64,000 bases of DNA from Fistularia commersonii (lineage: Eukaryota > Chordata > Actinopteri > Syngnathiformes > Fistulariidae), in contig JBBMNZ010000007.1 of the NCBI GenBank assembly GCA_037954325.1, positions 17,213,001-17,277,000 on the forward strand. Reading direction: 5' to 3'. Positions 23,158 through 37,183 of the stretch are shown here, one piece after another; the first letter of the stretch is position 1, and the number at the start of each line of letters is the position of its first letter. The position numbers and the translations under genes were made by a program. Below the pieces are notes generated by a model, which worked only from the letters and a program-made list of their open reading frames with translations, was not told the origin of the DNA and ran no database searches.

Positions 23158-25804
23158 CCGGTGTTGACTTCACCCCGTACCCACGGTTCCCCTCTATTGT
23201 TTGTTGAGATCTTAGTGATCTTTACTGAACATCTGCCTTCCAGGAAGGTTGGTGTTGAACCGCTGGTGGTTTCCCACCATCATCTCCTCACCTGAATAAT
23301 TTTTTTTCTCTCTTCTTACACCTTTGGCCTTTTTAATTTAATTCTTCGAACCTTGCTTACCCAAGAACTGAATTTATTTGAAGCCGCATTAATGATGGGG
23401 GAAAAAATACATTGAGTAAAATATGAAACGATGTAGATGAGGTTTTTAAGACAAAAGTCAAAATAATCTAAATTTTTGAAGATTCTATTGGTATTATTGT
23501 TATTTTTGAAGATACTCAGACTGATCACAATGAAAGGCCAAATTGAATTTATTCTTGTAAAATTTTGCAAATTGTCAAATTGTGCCTTTTTTGGGGGCAG
23601 ATAAAGATGTTGCATTATTCAAATATATATATATATCAAGAGTTAAAAGAATGTCACTGATTTCCTGCTCACTCGGGGTCGTACTTATCTCTTGAGTATA
23701 GGTTTGTGACAAAGAAAGTATGAAGAATGAAAGTAACATGGCCTTCTCTGTAGTTTCTCCGTTTGAATATCTTCACTCCTCTCATTTTTAATATGTTTAC
23801 ACCCTCTTCCCGGAAGGGAAATGTCTCTTTCCCTTATTTTTAATTGTTTTAAAAATAATTCTAACCCCAAAGACAAAAAGAACCCCAGGCTGAAGTTGAA
23901 AGAGATGCAGATAAAAGATTGGAAGTATTCACTCTGCTCTTGTTTTTTTTTTCCCAGAGCATATATGACTTATTATTAAACTGTCACCATTATGAAAAAA
24001 AAGGCTTTATTAAAAAAGCACAGAACACCAGCACAATAAATATCTTGATACTACTTGAAAAAGGATAAAATTAGGAGGATTGTAAGGCACGAACACCTGC
24101 ATTCTTATCAGACAGCAGATGTTCTGTCAGAGTTTATTAACTGATCCTTTTTTTATAGTTTCTTAGTTGAAACATCTTTAAAAAAGGAAAGAAAGAAAAT
24201 GCACACAAAAGTTTAACAGTGCAGGTTTCAGACAACTAAAAAATATTCCAAATGAAAATGAAAGTAGTGCAAGACAAGATTTTGATTGAGGGCACATGGA
24301 GAAAAAAAAAAAAAGTACCTCTGCGATTATGACTATGATTCATTAAGAGAATAAACCATGGGAAAGTCACTTTGAGGTACAATATGACTTGACAATAACC
24401 GACCAGAAATCCATACTTTAAGGAAACCTGAAATTAATTATCAACATTGTTTTGAAAATTTTCTATCGAGTCAAATTAGGGCAGTTCAAGTTGTTTGATG
24501 GGAAATATACCGCATTGTTTTTGAGATTCTGTGACTACTCAGCCACATCCTGTCCTGATTCATTTCAACAGTCCTCGTCCACCCATTCTGTTTTTTCTTC
24601 ATTTGGCGTCATTGTTCTGTTTTGATTTGTTTTTTGTTTGGTTATTTTGAATTCTTCCACATTTTTGTAGGTATTTTATCCAGATTTTGTTTGTTCCCTG
24701 CAGCCACTACTATCCTGCGCAAATCCCTTAGTGGACCCTTAGTTCTTGATTTTAAGATTTTTTTTTCCATTCTAGGGTATTTTCTCACAGCCTTTTTTAT
24801 AAAATACTCTTGGTAATTACTCTGTTAGATAGTGTCCGGCTAGTTTTTGTAGCAGAAAATTAGTTTTTCTAATTGTTTCATGATTTCCTTGCTCTTTCAT
24901 TATTTCCTGTAATCAATGCAATAATATTTTTTGTCATTTTCCTTTGTAATTCTTTCAAATTTCACAAATACCATTATGTCATATATTCTCTGCCTGTGAT
25001 ATTTTTTCAAAACAAGTCAATCTGGGGCTTTTTTTTTTCTCCCTTTGAGCAGAATCACTTCCCCCCTCTGTCTTGCAATTCCACATATTGATGCTCTCGC
25101 CGAGAAAGAAGGTAGAGCATCGGACGGAAACTGAGCTTGTGATGTCATCAGTTCAAAACGCTATTTTCCACTACAGTGAAATTCGGTCACAGCGACGATC
25201 GAGATTCCTCTCACTTGTTTCTGGTAAAAAAAGAACGGAAGAATAGCAAATGTTTTGAAGTCTGATCAGTGCATATTTACAAAGCTGTAGAGGTTGTAGG
25301 GGTTTCTGGGCTGTTGGGGGTGTTTGATAGAAAACTGAGAGAACAGTTGAGTCACAGTGGGAGGTATGTTGCAGATGGAGACCAGTGCAACTGGTTATTG
25401 TAAGTTATTGTACATAATGAAAAGATTTTCCAAAAGAAGCATCTGACATCCGAGAAAAGCAATGTTAACAGGAAGGATTTGCTCAAAGCTGATTTAGAGG
25501 GATTAAATTTTTTTGTTTCGCGAAATCAAATCTGCCACAAGCAGCTGCTTGTATTGAAGCTGGTAAATCACCGTCTGTCCTTGCATGGGGGGGCGTGGGG
25601 GGGTTTCATATAAATTCACAGAAAGTGAAAAGGCGATAATCTTAACTAAATGTGCTTGACAATTGAATTTGATGACAATGGAAAGGTCTGTTGTCTTCAG
25701 TGAGGCTGAGCTAATCACACACGCACATGCAATCCAGTTTTTTGAATGGCAACGTGATTTAAATTAATCCTATTCAGATGAATATGCTCAAACAGAATTT
25801 TATA

Positions 25805-25960
25805 TATTCATCCGTTCATTTGTTATTTATACCGATTATCCTGCACTCAGGAACTCAGCGGGGCTTGAGCATATCCCAGTTGTCATTGGGCGAGAGGCGG
25901 GATTCACTCCGGACCGGTCACCAGTAGATCACATGGCTTCATATAGAGACATCCAACTCA
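25805..25960 (-). mobile_element. ATGG-tailed teleost repeat, tail fragment, reverse orientation
   Basis: ATCCCAGTTGTCATTGGGCG, AGAGGCGGGATTCACTCC and GGACCGGTCACCAGTAG match the tail half of the repeat. It is truncated before the middle part. Confidence 0.7.
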
Positions 25961-26481
25961 TTTATTTCTCAGTTTCAGAACATGCAAATAACAAAAAAAA
26001 TAATAAAGATAAGATTAAAGAAAACATTAAGGTTGCTATTTATTTACACAATAATTGTGTCCATGTGTGTTTCAAGGAAATTACCGTGTTGGTTCTTCTG
26101 GTCCACCTTCTCTAGCTGCCACGTGCCAACAATTAAAACAAAAAAAAAATTCAATCAATATTTAAATTGTAAATACAAATTATGAATAAATAAGATAGAT
26201 ACACATACATGCATACTGCATTACATAACATTACAATTTAAACAGTGGTTTAAATCACATTTGATGGAATTCTTGTGGTCTGAAATTTAAATTAGATTAA
26301 CTAGACATTATTTTTCGCTCTCAGTTTTATCTCTAAAAAAGATTGGGGTTATTTCAGGCTTTGTTTTTGTGGCTGGTGTTTTAATGGCCAAACACATAAC
26401 CAATATGAAGAGGGTTGATCTCCGCAACAAATGTCCTTTCACTGTATTTTTTATTTCTACATCATGATCAGGCTGGAAATT

Positions 26482-26563
26482 CTTCTTCTTCTTCTTTGTT
26501 TTCTTCTTTCGGCTTTTTCCTTCAGGGGTCGTCACAGCGAATCAACTTTCTCCATCTAACCCT
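26482..26563 (-). mobile_element. 5'-truncated (GAA)-tailed retroposon with 18-bp target duplication
   Basis: The 82-bp insert, read on the minus strand, is a retroposon 3' end (TTGATTCGCTGTGACGACCC, then CTGAAGGAAAAAGCCGAAAG) finishing in a GAA-rich tail. It is bounded by two identical copies of ATGATCAGGCTGGAAATT (26464-26481 and 26564-26581). A tail plus a long target duplication is diagnostic of target-primed reverse transcription. Confidence 0.93.
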
Positions 26564-26581
26564 ATGATCAGGCTGGAAATT

Positions 26582-28368
26582 ATCAACCTAATATGACAAG
26601 CCTCCACCTAAGCCACAGCGTCAGCTACTTCTTCAAAACTCACGTCAGAACGCTAAAGTGCATTGTCTGGATGGTGGAAACTTGTCAGCATAGGAGGTGA
26701 GTGGGAGGGCACTTTGAATAAGATCCTGTGGAGTAGCAAATACGCCAACACTCACCACAGATCTTAGCCGAGAGTGGAGACGTTCCCCGGCTAGACTTTC
26801 CTGCCCGTTGATTCAAAGTGATCATAAACCACATGCTTGGAGGGGCGGAATTCCTGACCTGCCGCCCACTTCACTTCACCTCTTTTCTTTTCTGCTCAGT
26901 GATGTTTAAATCTTGTGGGTAAACATTTAATCCAGCTATTCCATCTATCATCTTCATCAATAATTGATCGTCATCGTTCACATCCAGTCAGCTGGAATTT
27001 TAGAATTGTGACGTCCGTTCCGGGAAACATATCGGAAAATTTAGCTCAAAAATATCATAGTGGATTCATCCTCAAAGGTGTTCATATTTTACTGTTCGGA
27101 CAAAAATGAAGGACAAAAACAATGTGTGTTTCAAAGAAGTTCAAATTATTAGTGTCGTTTATGATCATTTTCTGTCAACAATCATCCTGTCAATCACTGT
27201 GATTGAGAAGAAACACAATAAAAGAAGAATTTAAAAAATATCAGCCAGAACCCCAAAATAGTCCTAAAAACTGATTCACTTCTGCTTTCTCACAGCTGAT
27301 CATCGAAAACAGAAGATTCAATGTTGAGAGGTGAGTCTCCCGAGGGACCCAGGGGGGATACCAGTGAAAGGAAGTGAAAGAACACATCTTAGATAAGGTC
27401 TCCATGTTTAAAATAGATGTAAGTTATGTGTTCAAAGTTATTAGAACTTTTGGCAAATGACTCCACGCCTTAATGTTATAAACTTCTGTTTGTTCTTCTT
27501 TTTTTTTTCTGAAGGGTCATGTGATCTGCAAGACCGGATGAAGTTGCAAATACAAGCCTTCGTCAAACTGCAATTGTTTTACCTGTCTATTTTCTATTAA
27601 TTTTTTATCATTATTCTTTATTGTCGTTATTATTTTGATTTAATTGTACCTGGCTAGTCACATTTTTCAAGTTCATATAGAAGTTCTTTCACTCTTCTCT
27701 GAAAATTGTGGCTCAGCGCAGGACTAAAATGATGAAGTGGAATAGGGAAAATTACCTGTGGAGTTAATAGAAGTCCAAAAAGTACTTTTATAAATAAAAA
27801 GGAATTGAAAGTATGTAGGAAACAGCCTACAGACAAGATGCTTAGTATGAGAAACATGATATGATGCCCAGAACATCCACACATCCATTTATACAGTAAG
27901 TATTACCCTAAAGGAAAATTCAAGGCAGATGCTGGCCTCAGTGTTTTCCTGCAAACCCTAATTTAAGAAAGATTTCAAGTTTTTGTTCCACAAATTAATA
28001 ACCAAAAACCAACTAGGTTAGGTTCCTGTCGGAATGCAACAGCTTGTGTGAGCAAACTGCAGGCAAAGCTTTCTCAACACAACCTAGGGGTCTGGTAAAC
28101 TTTTTTCAGCAGAATTTATCACCTGAAAAACCTAAAGATGACCCAAAACAGAATATAAATTAACCCCTAAGTTTCAGATTTCCTTTTTCTTGCATTGAAA
28201 GAAGAGACTGAAGTGCAAGCAACAAGGCAACAAAGTTAAAGGTTTGTAAAACCAGGTGGCTTCGCTGTCGTCCAACAAATTCACAGTTTGCCATCAGAAC
28301 ATTTGGTACTGGTGCACCTGTGAGATGAAGGACATCCAGTGCGTGTGTGTGTGTGCGTGCGGGCGCAT

Positions 28369-28429
<61 letters not shown>

Positions 28430-29794
28430 GTTTGCCTGACAAACAAGCAACAAAAACGCCTCCCTTCAAACATCCTCCATTGTGTGAATAGCAACAGCTG
28501 ATACACACTCTCTTCTCTCACTCTCTCTCTTACACACACACACAAAGGACTACTTGCCACCTTTTAAACGAGTCGCCATATCAGCAAAGTTAATTATTTT
28601 ATTATCTTCATTCTGATAGAAGTAGATAAAGTTTTACTTTCATTTATTGTCATTCCCGTCCGATCGATCTTGACATGTCTTTTGTAAAAAAAAAAAACAT
28701 TCCCAAATGCCATCTTAAGTGTTCATGATGCCGTGTGAATAAGTTTAAATTTATTCCTAATCATATAGTTTTTTATTTATCCCAGGTCTCACATTTAGTT
28801 TCTTCTAGTTTGATCCCATCATCCAGTCATGCTTATTTTAACAAGTAAAACAGTTTTGTTTCTTCAAAACCATTTTTAATGACATCATCATATATCATAT
28901 ATTATGTAATATATAACACGCTTGGAGCTGATCTGTGAATAATTCCGCTGTAGATGCAACATTTGCAATGAAATACCCTCCTACTCTACACATGATTTTC
29001 CATAGGCTAACAGGTTTCTGAGTTTGTTGGCTGGAACTCCGGGTCAGGGACAAACTCCTGCTCACATGTTGCCGCCAAAGAGTTACATCACCAGCAGTTT
29101 GTAGAAAGTCCAGATATGGGGCAGGTTCAATATTCAGATCAGATCTGTGAGGAGATCCAGCCGTTGGCCACGTTTTCCTCATGAGGACAACACCACTGTG
29201 ACGCTTTGATTGTTTACACACACACACACACACACACATGAACCAGTGTTGTGCGGCACTGCTGTGTGAGTTTATACAACCTTTGGGTTTTCCACAACCC
29301 AGGTGCGATGATTCAACACAGCAGTGTTAACTTTTCAATGAGCGTTTCGTTTTGCATTTTTTACAAAGTGTCACTCAAGTGGTCCCTTCCAGGGATACAA
29401 GGGAAAGTTTTTCACTCACTTATGCTGGGTTCAAACCAAAAGATTTTCATGGTCACAGTCTAAAAAATTAAAAGTCAGAGGGAAAATTTTAGGAGTTTTA
29501 ATGAAGTTGCAGGACTGCTCCGTCATCTCGATCATTTAGTGGAAGATGGTAATCTGGGCTGTTTGAGATCAGTCTTTTTCGAGTCTTGGGCTTACAACAA
29601 TATCAGGTATGTTTGATATTCTCGCAAGTATTTCGGTCTTTTCAATGATGTAACGCAATCAACAACCAATGGATGAGCTCTAACAAAACCGGAAAAAGGA
29701 AACCTGGTAGACAAACAGTCACCAGAGCGGTATTGGCGGCAATTGGCGGTACTTTTTAAGACCTATAACACTTTATAGCCTTGACTTTGACACT
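26582..29794. other. Intergenic, no gene seen
   Basis: Apart from the GT array at 28342-28427 and a CA tract at 29215-29238 there is no recognisable feature. Confidence 0.6.
28342..28427. repeat. (GT)n microsatellite
   Basis: GT repeats, interrupted at first by GCGTGCGGGCGCATGCAC and then pure from about 28373. Confidence 0.95.
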
Positions 29795-29930
29795 TTATGG
29801 TTTTATTTGTATTTCTTATTCTCCCTCCTTCCTACTATTATTTATTATTGTTATGTTTTACTTGAAACTCTGGCACAACAATTTCCTTCGGGATAAATAA
29901 AGTTGTTCTTAGTCTTATTCTTAATTCCTT
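29795..29930 (+). mobile_element. Non-LTR retrotransposon 3' end with TCTTA-like tail
   Basis: ACTTGAAACTCTGGCACAAC, AATTTCCTTCGGGATAAATA and AAGTTGTTCTTAGTCTTATT mirror the 14276-14400 copy over about 120 bp, including the TTCTTATTCTCCCTCCTTCC block. Confidence 0.75.
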
Positions 29931-30452
29931 AAATCCAGTTCTGTTATTTATCTAGTTAGAAAGGCCAAAAGTAGAGATCAGAAAGAGTTCATATCTTTTA
30001 ATAACCCTTACTGGGACAATAAAATTTGGATATTATCTGAGTGTTATAATATACAGTACATAATAGGTCAACACTGGCACGATCCTGAAGGCTGGGGGGG
30101 ATTTCAAATTATAATTTATTTAATCTCTGACAATGTAGTCAATATATGCTAGTTATCAATGTCCATCACTTCATGTGGAGTGATATGTTGATTAAATAAA
30201 TCCGTTTTCAAGTTGAGTCCAACTAATGAACAATAACTGATTATTTGAAATAGCAATAGATAGCAGTAGTTGTCATGACCCGCCTCCAGTTCCTTTAGTA
30301 GGACAGACCTTGCTGTCCCTGTCCATATAACCAGAGCCGTGCTCACATTCTGCGTCGTCTTCTCCTCTTGTTGATCTTACTTTTTTCTGCCAAAACCACT
30401 GCTTACACTAAGGCTGCTGAAGCCAAATGCTGCCTATCCTCTATTTCATAAT

Positions 30453-30476
30453 GGAGGATAGTTTTTACTATCCTCC
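30453..30476. repeat. Short perfect hairpin
   Basis: GGAGGATAG (30453-30461) and CTATCCTCC (30468-30476) are perfect reverse complements around a TTTTTA loop. A further TATCCTC lies just upstream near 30434. Confidence 0.8.
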
Positions 30477-30661
30477 ACTAAGTACAGTTTGTATTTAGTT
30501 GTATTCAGTTTGTATTTAGTACTAAGAACATGATGGGAAAACATTGCATGGTGTGAAAATGCAGAAAGAATCTAGTTGTAGTCTTGTAAGTGGTGACCCT
30601 GTGAGTCACAGACTGTAAACTTTCAGCCTGAAACTAGGCTGCAACTTAAAACGTGTTGCTC

Positions 30662-30700
30662 TAAAACTCTAGAAAACTCTAAAAACTCTAAAAACTCTAA
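30662..30700. repeat. Short tandem array of a 9-bp unit (AAAACTCTA)
   Basis: Four near-identical units in a row, the first with one extra G. Confidence 0.85.
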
Positions 30701-33700
30701 AAATGTGTCTTTAGATGTGAGCAGGTGTGAAATGATAGTTTTCCTCCAGTCTCTTCCAAATCTTTTCAAGTTTTCCGATGTACGGGTAGCATCAAGCAAA
30801 CAGTTTACATTGATCAATTTTCACCTATAGCAGCCAAAAGAAATTATCACCGGCTTTGCAATGAGAGTTTCTTGCAGCCAGTTGCAAGGATGTATAAAAC
30901 AATTTCTTTGCAGCTTCACACTGAAACAGATCAATTAGAAAATTAATAAATTGTGAAACAAAAAATTAAACTCTCCATGTAGATTATATGGAATACATCA
31001 CCATAGCTGCCTTTGAATCCTACAACTGTCAGTTTTCTCATACTATAATATAAATTTTAGATGATATTACTATTCGTTTGGTTAATGTTGTAACGTTAAC
31101 CGCATAGCTCATTTACACACACACACACACACACAAAAAAAAAAATAAATGGATAGTACATGCATTGTACTAGAATAATCCCTCTTCAACTTGCAGGGAC
31201 TTGTTATTGTTTTGTTTTCTCTGTCTTGTGATCAAGTACGAATCTACGGGAGGAAACCACTTTCACTGAGCAGAGATGAGACGCCTGCAGCTTTTTCCTT
31301 TGAAAGTGATCCAATCAGCTGCAAGAGTCTTCAAATGCAGTGCAGAATTTTATCTACTGAAGTTGCCTGAAAGCCTCATGGTCGAAAAAAAGGTGAAGGT
31401 GAAGTTGCTGTTGGTACAAATTCTGACCATCTTGAGTGAAAATGATTCAGACATTAATTGGTTTGAGACAGGGAGCTTTTCTGTTTGCAAAACCCTATAC
31501 AAACAAACCCTATGTTGCGATCACTGTGACTGAATCTCTGTGTGAAAGATGCTTCATTTAGCACATTCAGAATTTGGCTCGCAGACAGAAATGTCTGTTC
31601 AGGGCAGCGCGACGTTGCTACCACGAAAGCCCTGCTTTATAGAAACAAACAAAAACACAAGAAGCGGCGTGAAGGGAAGTGGGGTGAATGCAAGTGTCGT
31701 CTACAACACAATCCGGTGTTGTATTCACAGCAGTAAGTACTTCCAATACGCACACTTTTATGGCTCCAGTACTCAGACATCGTTTCTCAGGGACGGGAAC
31801 AAAACAAGTCCCTGAGCAACTAAATTAAAAATTGTAATTTTTTAATTTTTTTTTTTTTTTACCATTTACTGAAGCAGTTCATATCAGTAGAATATAAAAC
31901 TTTAAACTTTGATTTGAAAATATTTTACATCTCCAACTTCCAAAGAGGATACAAATTGCAGCTTTTATCACCTCCAACACAAAGAATTTTTTTTATACGT
32001 TGAAAAGTTTTGTTCTATAAAAATGTTGATCACAGTTCTCTTTGCCTGCATTCCTTCAATTATTGCATTTCTGTTTTTTTGTTTATTTCTATCCAACTTT
32101 TCTGTTTGTTCATGTGTTTGTCATCTCTCCTCTCCACTCCGAGCTATTGCTTCAATATTCAGTTGTTTTGGGTTCCCCTCAGCGCCAACTGACCTGAGAG
32201 GTGATTGGCTGGGAGGGAGAATTCTCCTTCACTTTTATTGGTGGCAAGAACACGTAAACTCACCCTTGGTCGGTCCTCACATGCCGAAGCAGACGATTAA
32301 TGCGGGCGCTAACGCTCTCAGCAGTGTGTGTTTTTGTCTGCGTGTTTTGTGGAAAAATGTTTTCTCTTCTGAGGTTTAACATATGGTTTGAAACGATGGT
32401 TAGAAAAGGCTGAAATAATGCAGAGCAGTAGAATAAAATGTATACATGCAAACATACACATGGTAGACTGCATCATGGTGTGAAACGTCATAGCTGTTGA
32501 TTGTGGATTCTTAAACTCACATGCACTAGCTTTTGTTTCTGTGTGAAGAAACAAAACATCAGACAAAGGTTGCAGATTCTCTCTTGGTTTTTTGCCTTGT
32601 AAGTTGGATGTAAAACTTAAGCTTATCTGTGTGCTTGAGTTTATAGTGATTTCATATTCCTTCAAAATGTTATCAATTTTCATCAAAAATAATCTGCATT
32701 GATGGTTCATGTATGCATTGTTATGAGAAGGTGGCTAATACACATATTGTAAACATAAATATACAATCTCTTTGGCTAATGTGCTCAAAGTTGGACAAAT
32801 CACATTAACATACACTATTTTACATGCACTGTGGGAATTTCCGCCGCTATTGTCGGAAAACAAGTCACGTCTCTTTTTTTTTTTTTTTATTTCATATAAT
32901 CAATAGTTCATTGCAGTGTATAAGAACTAGCGGTCAAGATGAAAAGCAGAGAAGTCCAAAATGTGTCACTAAAATGTGAAAAACCTGCTCATTTTGCAGG
33001 TGTGTCAGCACGTGGCATGTTGTTGCCTGAGCACAAATTAGTTGTTGAGAATCGCGGAAAAAATCAAACTCTAATCCTTTTAGGAGGAGGGTGTGGGAGT
33101 CTCTGCTGAAATAGTAAATAAAGTTAATGGTACCACATTAATGATATTATACTGTAGGAAACATAGCAACTCCAAAGCAGTTATCACGCACACAAAAAAA
33201 GTAACACAGGAGTTTAAAACTGCTGGCCTGCTGATACAATATTATAATATTTGATGCATATAGGGGTGATTCCAGAGCTTATTTATGATTTGTATGAGTG
33301 AAACAAATTGTGTGAGTGTTGTAACTCTTCCAAAAATACTACAAAAATAATTGTAATCATGAAAATTATTCCAGACATCCCTTTATTAAAATCACATACA
33401 AACAGATGTTTGAATAAATAAATCATCTGACACAGGTGACGAATGAGAAATGAGCATCAAGACTCAAGGTGCCGCACTTGCTTTTTCAAGAATATAAAAC
33501 CAGACCGATATACTGGCTCACTTTAGCCTGCAATGCACTTTGAGACCCTTCCCGATGGATCTGAAATCAGCTAGGCAGCGTGTGGAAAGACAGGAAAAAA
33601 AAAATCTCTGAATAGTGGGGAAAAGAAAAAAAAAAAAAAAAAGAGGAGAAAATCTATTATCATCTTTTGTAGCACCCCCACACCCCCACATCCCCTCCTG

Positions 33701-35340
33701 TCAGTCCCATTGTCCTCAATGATAATGGAGGCTGTTTGATCATGTTAAAAACTACTGATTACCAGTCAGGACATTTTCAAGGTCCGACCTCAAAACAGCC
33801 GAAACAATACTGAACAGAGAGGGAGTTCCTGCCAACAGTTTTTGGCCCCTGTGTATTGTAAAGGCCGCGCCATTTAAAGACGCCCCCTTTTTCTATATCC
33901 TCCACGAATCACGCTGTGAACGCCGCGGTGCAGAGAGTGGTGGTCATGAGTGGCGGGGGGTTCTAGAAGGGAGATACATACCAGGAAAATATGACTGCTT
34001 CTTGGAAAAACTGGCAGTGCACATGTTTGCCCTCCCCCTCCCCCCGAAGCTTGTTCTGGTTCCATTGGGGTTCGGTTGGCACGTGCGGCGCCTGCGAAAA
34101 CAAGTAAATGTTTTATTATAAACAACCATCTGTCTGAGTTTTTGGGGGCCAAAAAACCTCAGCATTAAAGGCAGACGCTTCTAGAATAAGTCTAACGTTA
34201 CCGGGAAGAATTCATGGCAAGAGACAGAGGGGAGTCAAAAGAAAGTTAAAAAAAAAAAACGACCACCAGATGCTTAGCGATGGAGTCGGTTTCACAATCG
34301 ATACTCGCCGCACGGATTTCCCCAGTCTCGAGCTGGGAGGTCGGACGGAAATAGTGCTGTATTACCAAAGAAAGAAGAAAAAGAACATTCCTATGTGTCT
34401 CTGCCACGCATTTATTTTGACTCAAGTTCAGCAGCAATATATTGAAATCCAGTGAAATGGAACTGGGGTGTCAGGCGTCTGCTGGAGCTGGTCCAAGGAG
34501 GTAGTCTGAGCCAAAGATCCAGGAGTTTGAAGGTTCATGACAGGATTACCTCACCGCCTGGGATGTTAAAAATAATTTTATACGCCGACAGCGAAGGGCT
34601 TTCCTCATGCTCAGACCCTTTCTCAAGGTGTGAGAACTGTTGAAGTTAAAAAAGAAATAACCGGCCCACCTTGCCTGTTAAAGTATTGTTAAGCAATAAA
34701 TGATCCCCCGTCACTGTTCAGTAGCTGCCTTTTGCTCCTGGTTCATCCAAGATGAGTGAAATGCAATTGTTTTATTTTGCTGATTTTGTGCTCTGTGCGT
34801 AACTGAACGTGTCAATGGAGGTCTTTTTTCTTGCAAAAGCGGAATGATTGGCTCAACACTTCTGCATCTTTTTCTTCTTCTTACAGATGGTAATATGTTA
34901 CATTCTCACCTTGAGAACTGTTAAAGAGGCCTTTGTTTGCTTTGTCCTTTTATGGTTTCTACAATGGCGACCCTGTCTGACCTCCTCTCAGACTCACAGT
35001 TTACGCTTGAGCTCTGGATCGCAGTGGCTTGTTCCACCTATAGGCCACTGGGATGTGAGATCGGTTTGTTTCTTCTACGAGGACTGGTCGGCTGAAGAGT
35101 CCCAAAGATACCAGCTGTGTTTACTGGCTATGAGGACTGCTCCTAATCTCTGGTTCTCATCAGCGAAACCAGGCGGCTGTCGTGTTTTCTGCTTCCGGAG
35201 GATTTTGTTCCCGACGCTTGAACTTTGCGATCTGCAAACGATCACCGTTTCCTCCTGTCCCAACTTGAAGACATTGCCTCCTGCAGTCCCCATGTAACTT
35301 GGTGAAACACATCATCATCTGTGAGGCCCAACAACCCCCC

Positions 35341-35453
<113 letters not shown>

Positions 35454-36707
35454 ATGATTGTGTTCCAATTCCAACATACCCTTTTTTCAGTAACATCAGC
35501 TGCAAATTTCACCCATCTGGATTCTGACCTGGGGAGCCATCCAGACTCTGCCTCCCGAATGAGTGAGGGGCAACAAGGACAAACGGCAGACCGAACATGG
35601 GATGTCTGAAGGCTTAGACACTGGAGATGAAAAGCAGAGAGAAAAATCCTGCAGAAGTGTTCATGCAGATCAGTGAAAGCTATGCAGGAAAGCAAAGAAC
35701 CTCAACAACGTATAGTTTCAATATTCACTGACACAAAGAGAAGAAGATGGTTCTTTCTGACACTGAAACGGTAAATCGGCACAATTAACCATGGCCAGAA
35801 TGATAGAAAGATGCTCTCTTGAGATAATCCAGCTTTCAGTTGCTCCCATGCTGTCCTGATGAGCAAGACAGCAGGGTGTTAGCCATTTACTCAGTGTCAG
35901 GAGGAGCCTTTCTAACTAGGAATTGTAATTTTTGCAGCCTCAGCATAAAGATAGGGCTTTCCAATGTGCAATGTCCTTTGCTAAATTGACTGCAGGTACG
36001 TATGAAGTGTTGAGTACAGTGAATTTTTTGAATCGCTATAGCCTCCATGACAAGGTCAAAGATGGCCACCGATGGTTACCTGAGTGACAAATACTCATGT
36101 CTTTTAATACAATTACATTTTATTCAGCTGTTTATTTCCCGTAGGTACAATGCTTTTTTTCAATTAAAATCAAGCTCCCCTTGTTGCTCGCCTCAAGTGT
36201 CTTTCTTCATGTTTTCCTTGCGTTCAAACTGATTATTGGTTGGCATTCTTTACCAGTATTTGTCAAAACTAGTAAATCCTATCAAAATGTTCCACTTGAA
36301 TTGAAATTCCCATGCCATCTAGACTGCACTACTGTGCGCAGGCTGAATTCTTGCAGCTATATTTTGCAAGGAGTAGGGAACAGGTTTTAACTTCAACAAG
36401 CTTAACTAAGGGAAATTGACTAAAACTGAAACTTGATGTTTCCGATGTGCAGAGGAACATCGGGAGTCTGACATTTCTGGTTATAATTGTAAACTTCAAA
36501 AAGAAGCTTCATATCTTACACACCGTCATCATTCGGGCATTACAATTATTTCGGGACATGTTAACAACCAGCTCCTCTCTGATTGGCTCCCTCACTTTCT
36601 CCGCTGCCTTTGCAAATCTAATTGCATTTTCCACATGATGTCAACCTGGAAAATCAGTGCCACAATTACAAATTAAAAGTTAGAAATGGCCTCTATGGGA
36701 TGTTCCA

Positions 36708-36812
36708 GGGGTCAAAGGTTTATACTCTATAGCTGAATAGACTATGCCAGCCAGGAGAGAGAGAATGGCACCATTGTTTCCTGGAAGTGGATCCACTGAT
36801 GACCTTTGACCT
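36708..36812. promoter_or_regulatory. Pair of DR1 nuclear-receptor motifs
   Basis: TGACCTTTGACCT (36800-36812) is the exact reverse complement of the consensus DR1 AGGTCAAAGGTCA. GGGGTCAAAGGTT (36708-36720) is a near-consensus DR1 in the opposite orientation. DR1 sites bind HNF4, PPAR-RXR or COUP-TF dimers. Whether this is a used enhancer is unknown. Confidence 0.4.
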
Positions 36813-37183
36813 GTCATGGATTTAGGATCATTAGCTGGTGACCTCCTCCTAATCTTCTCAACACCCAACTCACCCTGTTTCTACTAAATGTTCCAACTCT
36901 TCCCCCCTTCAGTCTTCCTGCCCTGAGGGTGTCTAAAGTGGGGACGGTCATTGGTCTCAGCATGGCGTCCACGTTACGCACAGCTTTCATGGACCAAAAA
37001 CGGCCGACCTCCTACCGAGGAGTCATTCCCAGCACATCCACGGCAGGCTTTGAGGAATCTGACAATACTTTTCTGCAAAAATAGAGTGTGAACCTCAAGA
37101 GAAAGAACCCACCTCCCTTGTAGAAAGTATAATTGAATCATTAAAAAAAAAAAATGTTGGTTTTTAGACACAATGACTTGTGA

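Larger units (their letters stand above)
22318..25804. other. Intergenic, no gene seen
   Basis: Apart from the GT and CA microsatellites near 22872 and 23085, I see only AT-rich sequence and a T-rich stretch (24560-25080). Confidence 0.6.

Noticed and set aside
30285..30410. Possible LTR or SINE start (CATGACCCGCCTCC with CATATAA)
   Set aside because: No matching end, target duplication or second copy was found.
34848..35297. 149-codon plus-strand ORF preceded by a pyrimidine tract and CAG
   Set aside because: The peptide has no recognisable domain, its composition looks like random translation, no splice donor or partner exons were found, and the apparent acceptor is weak evidence in T-rich DNA.
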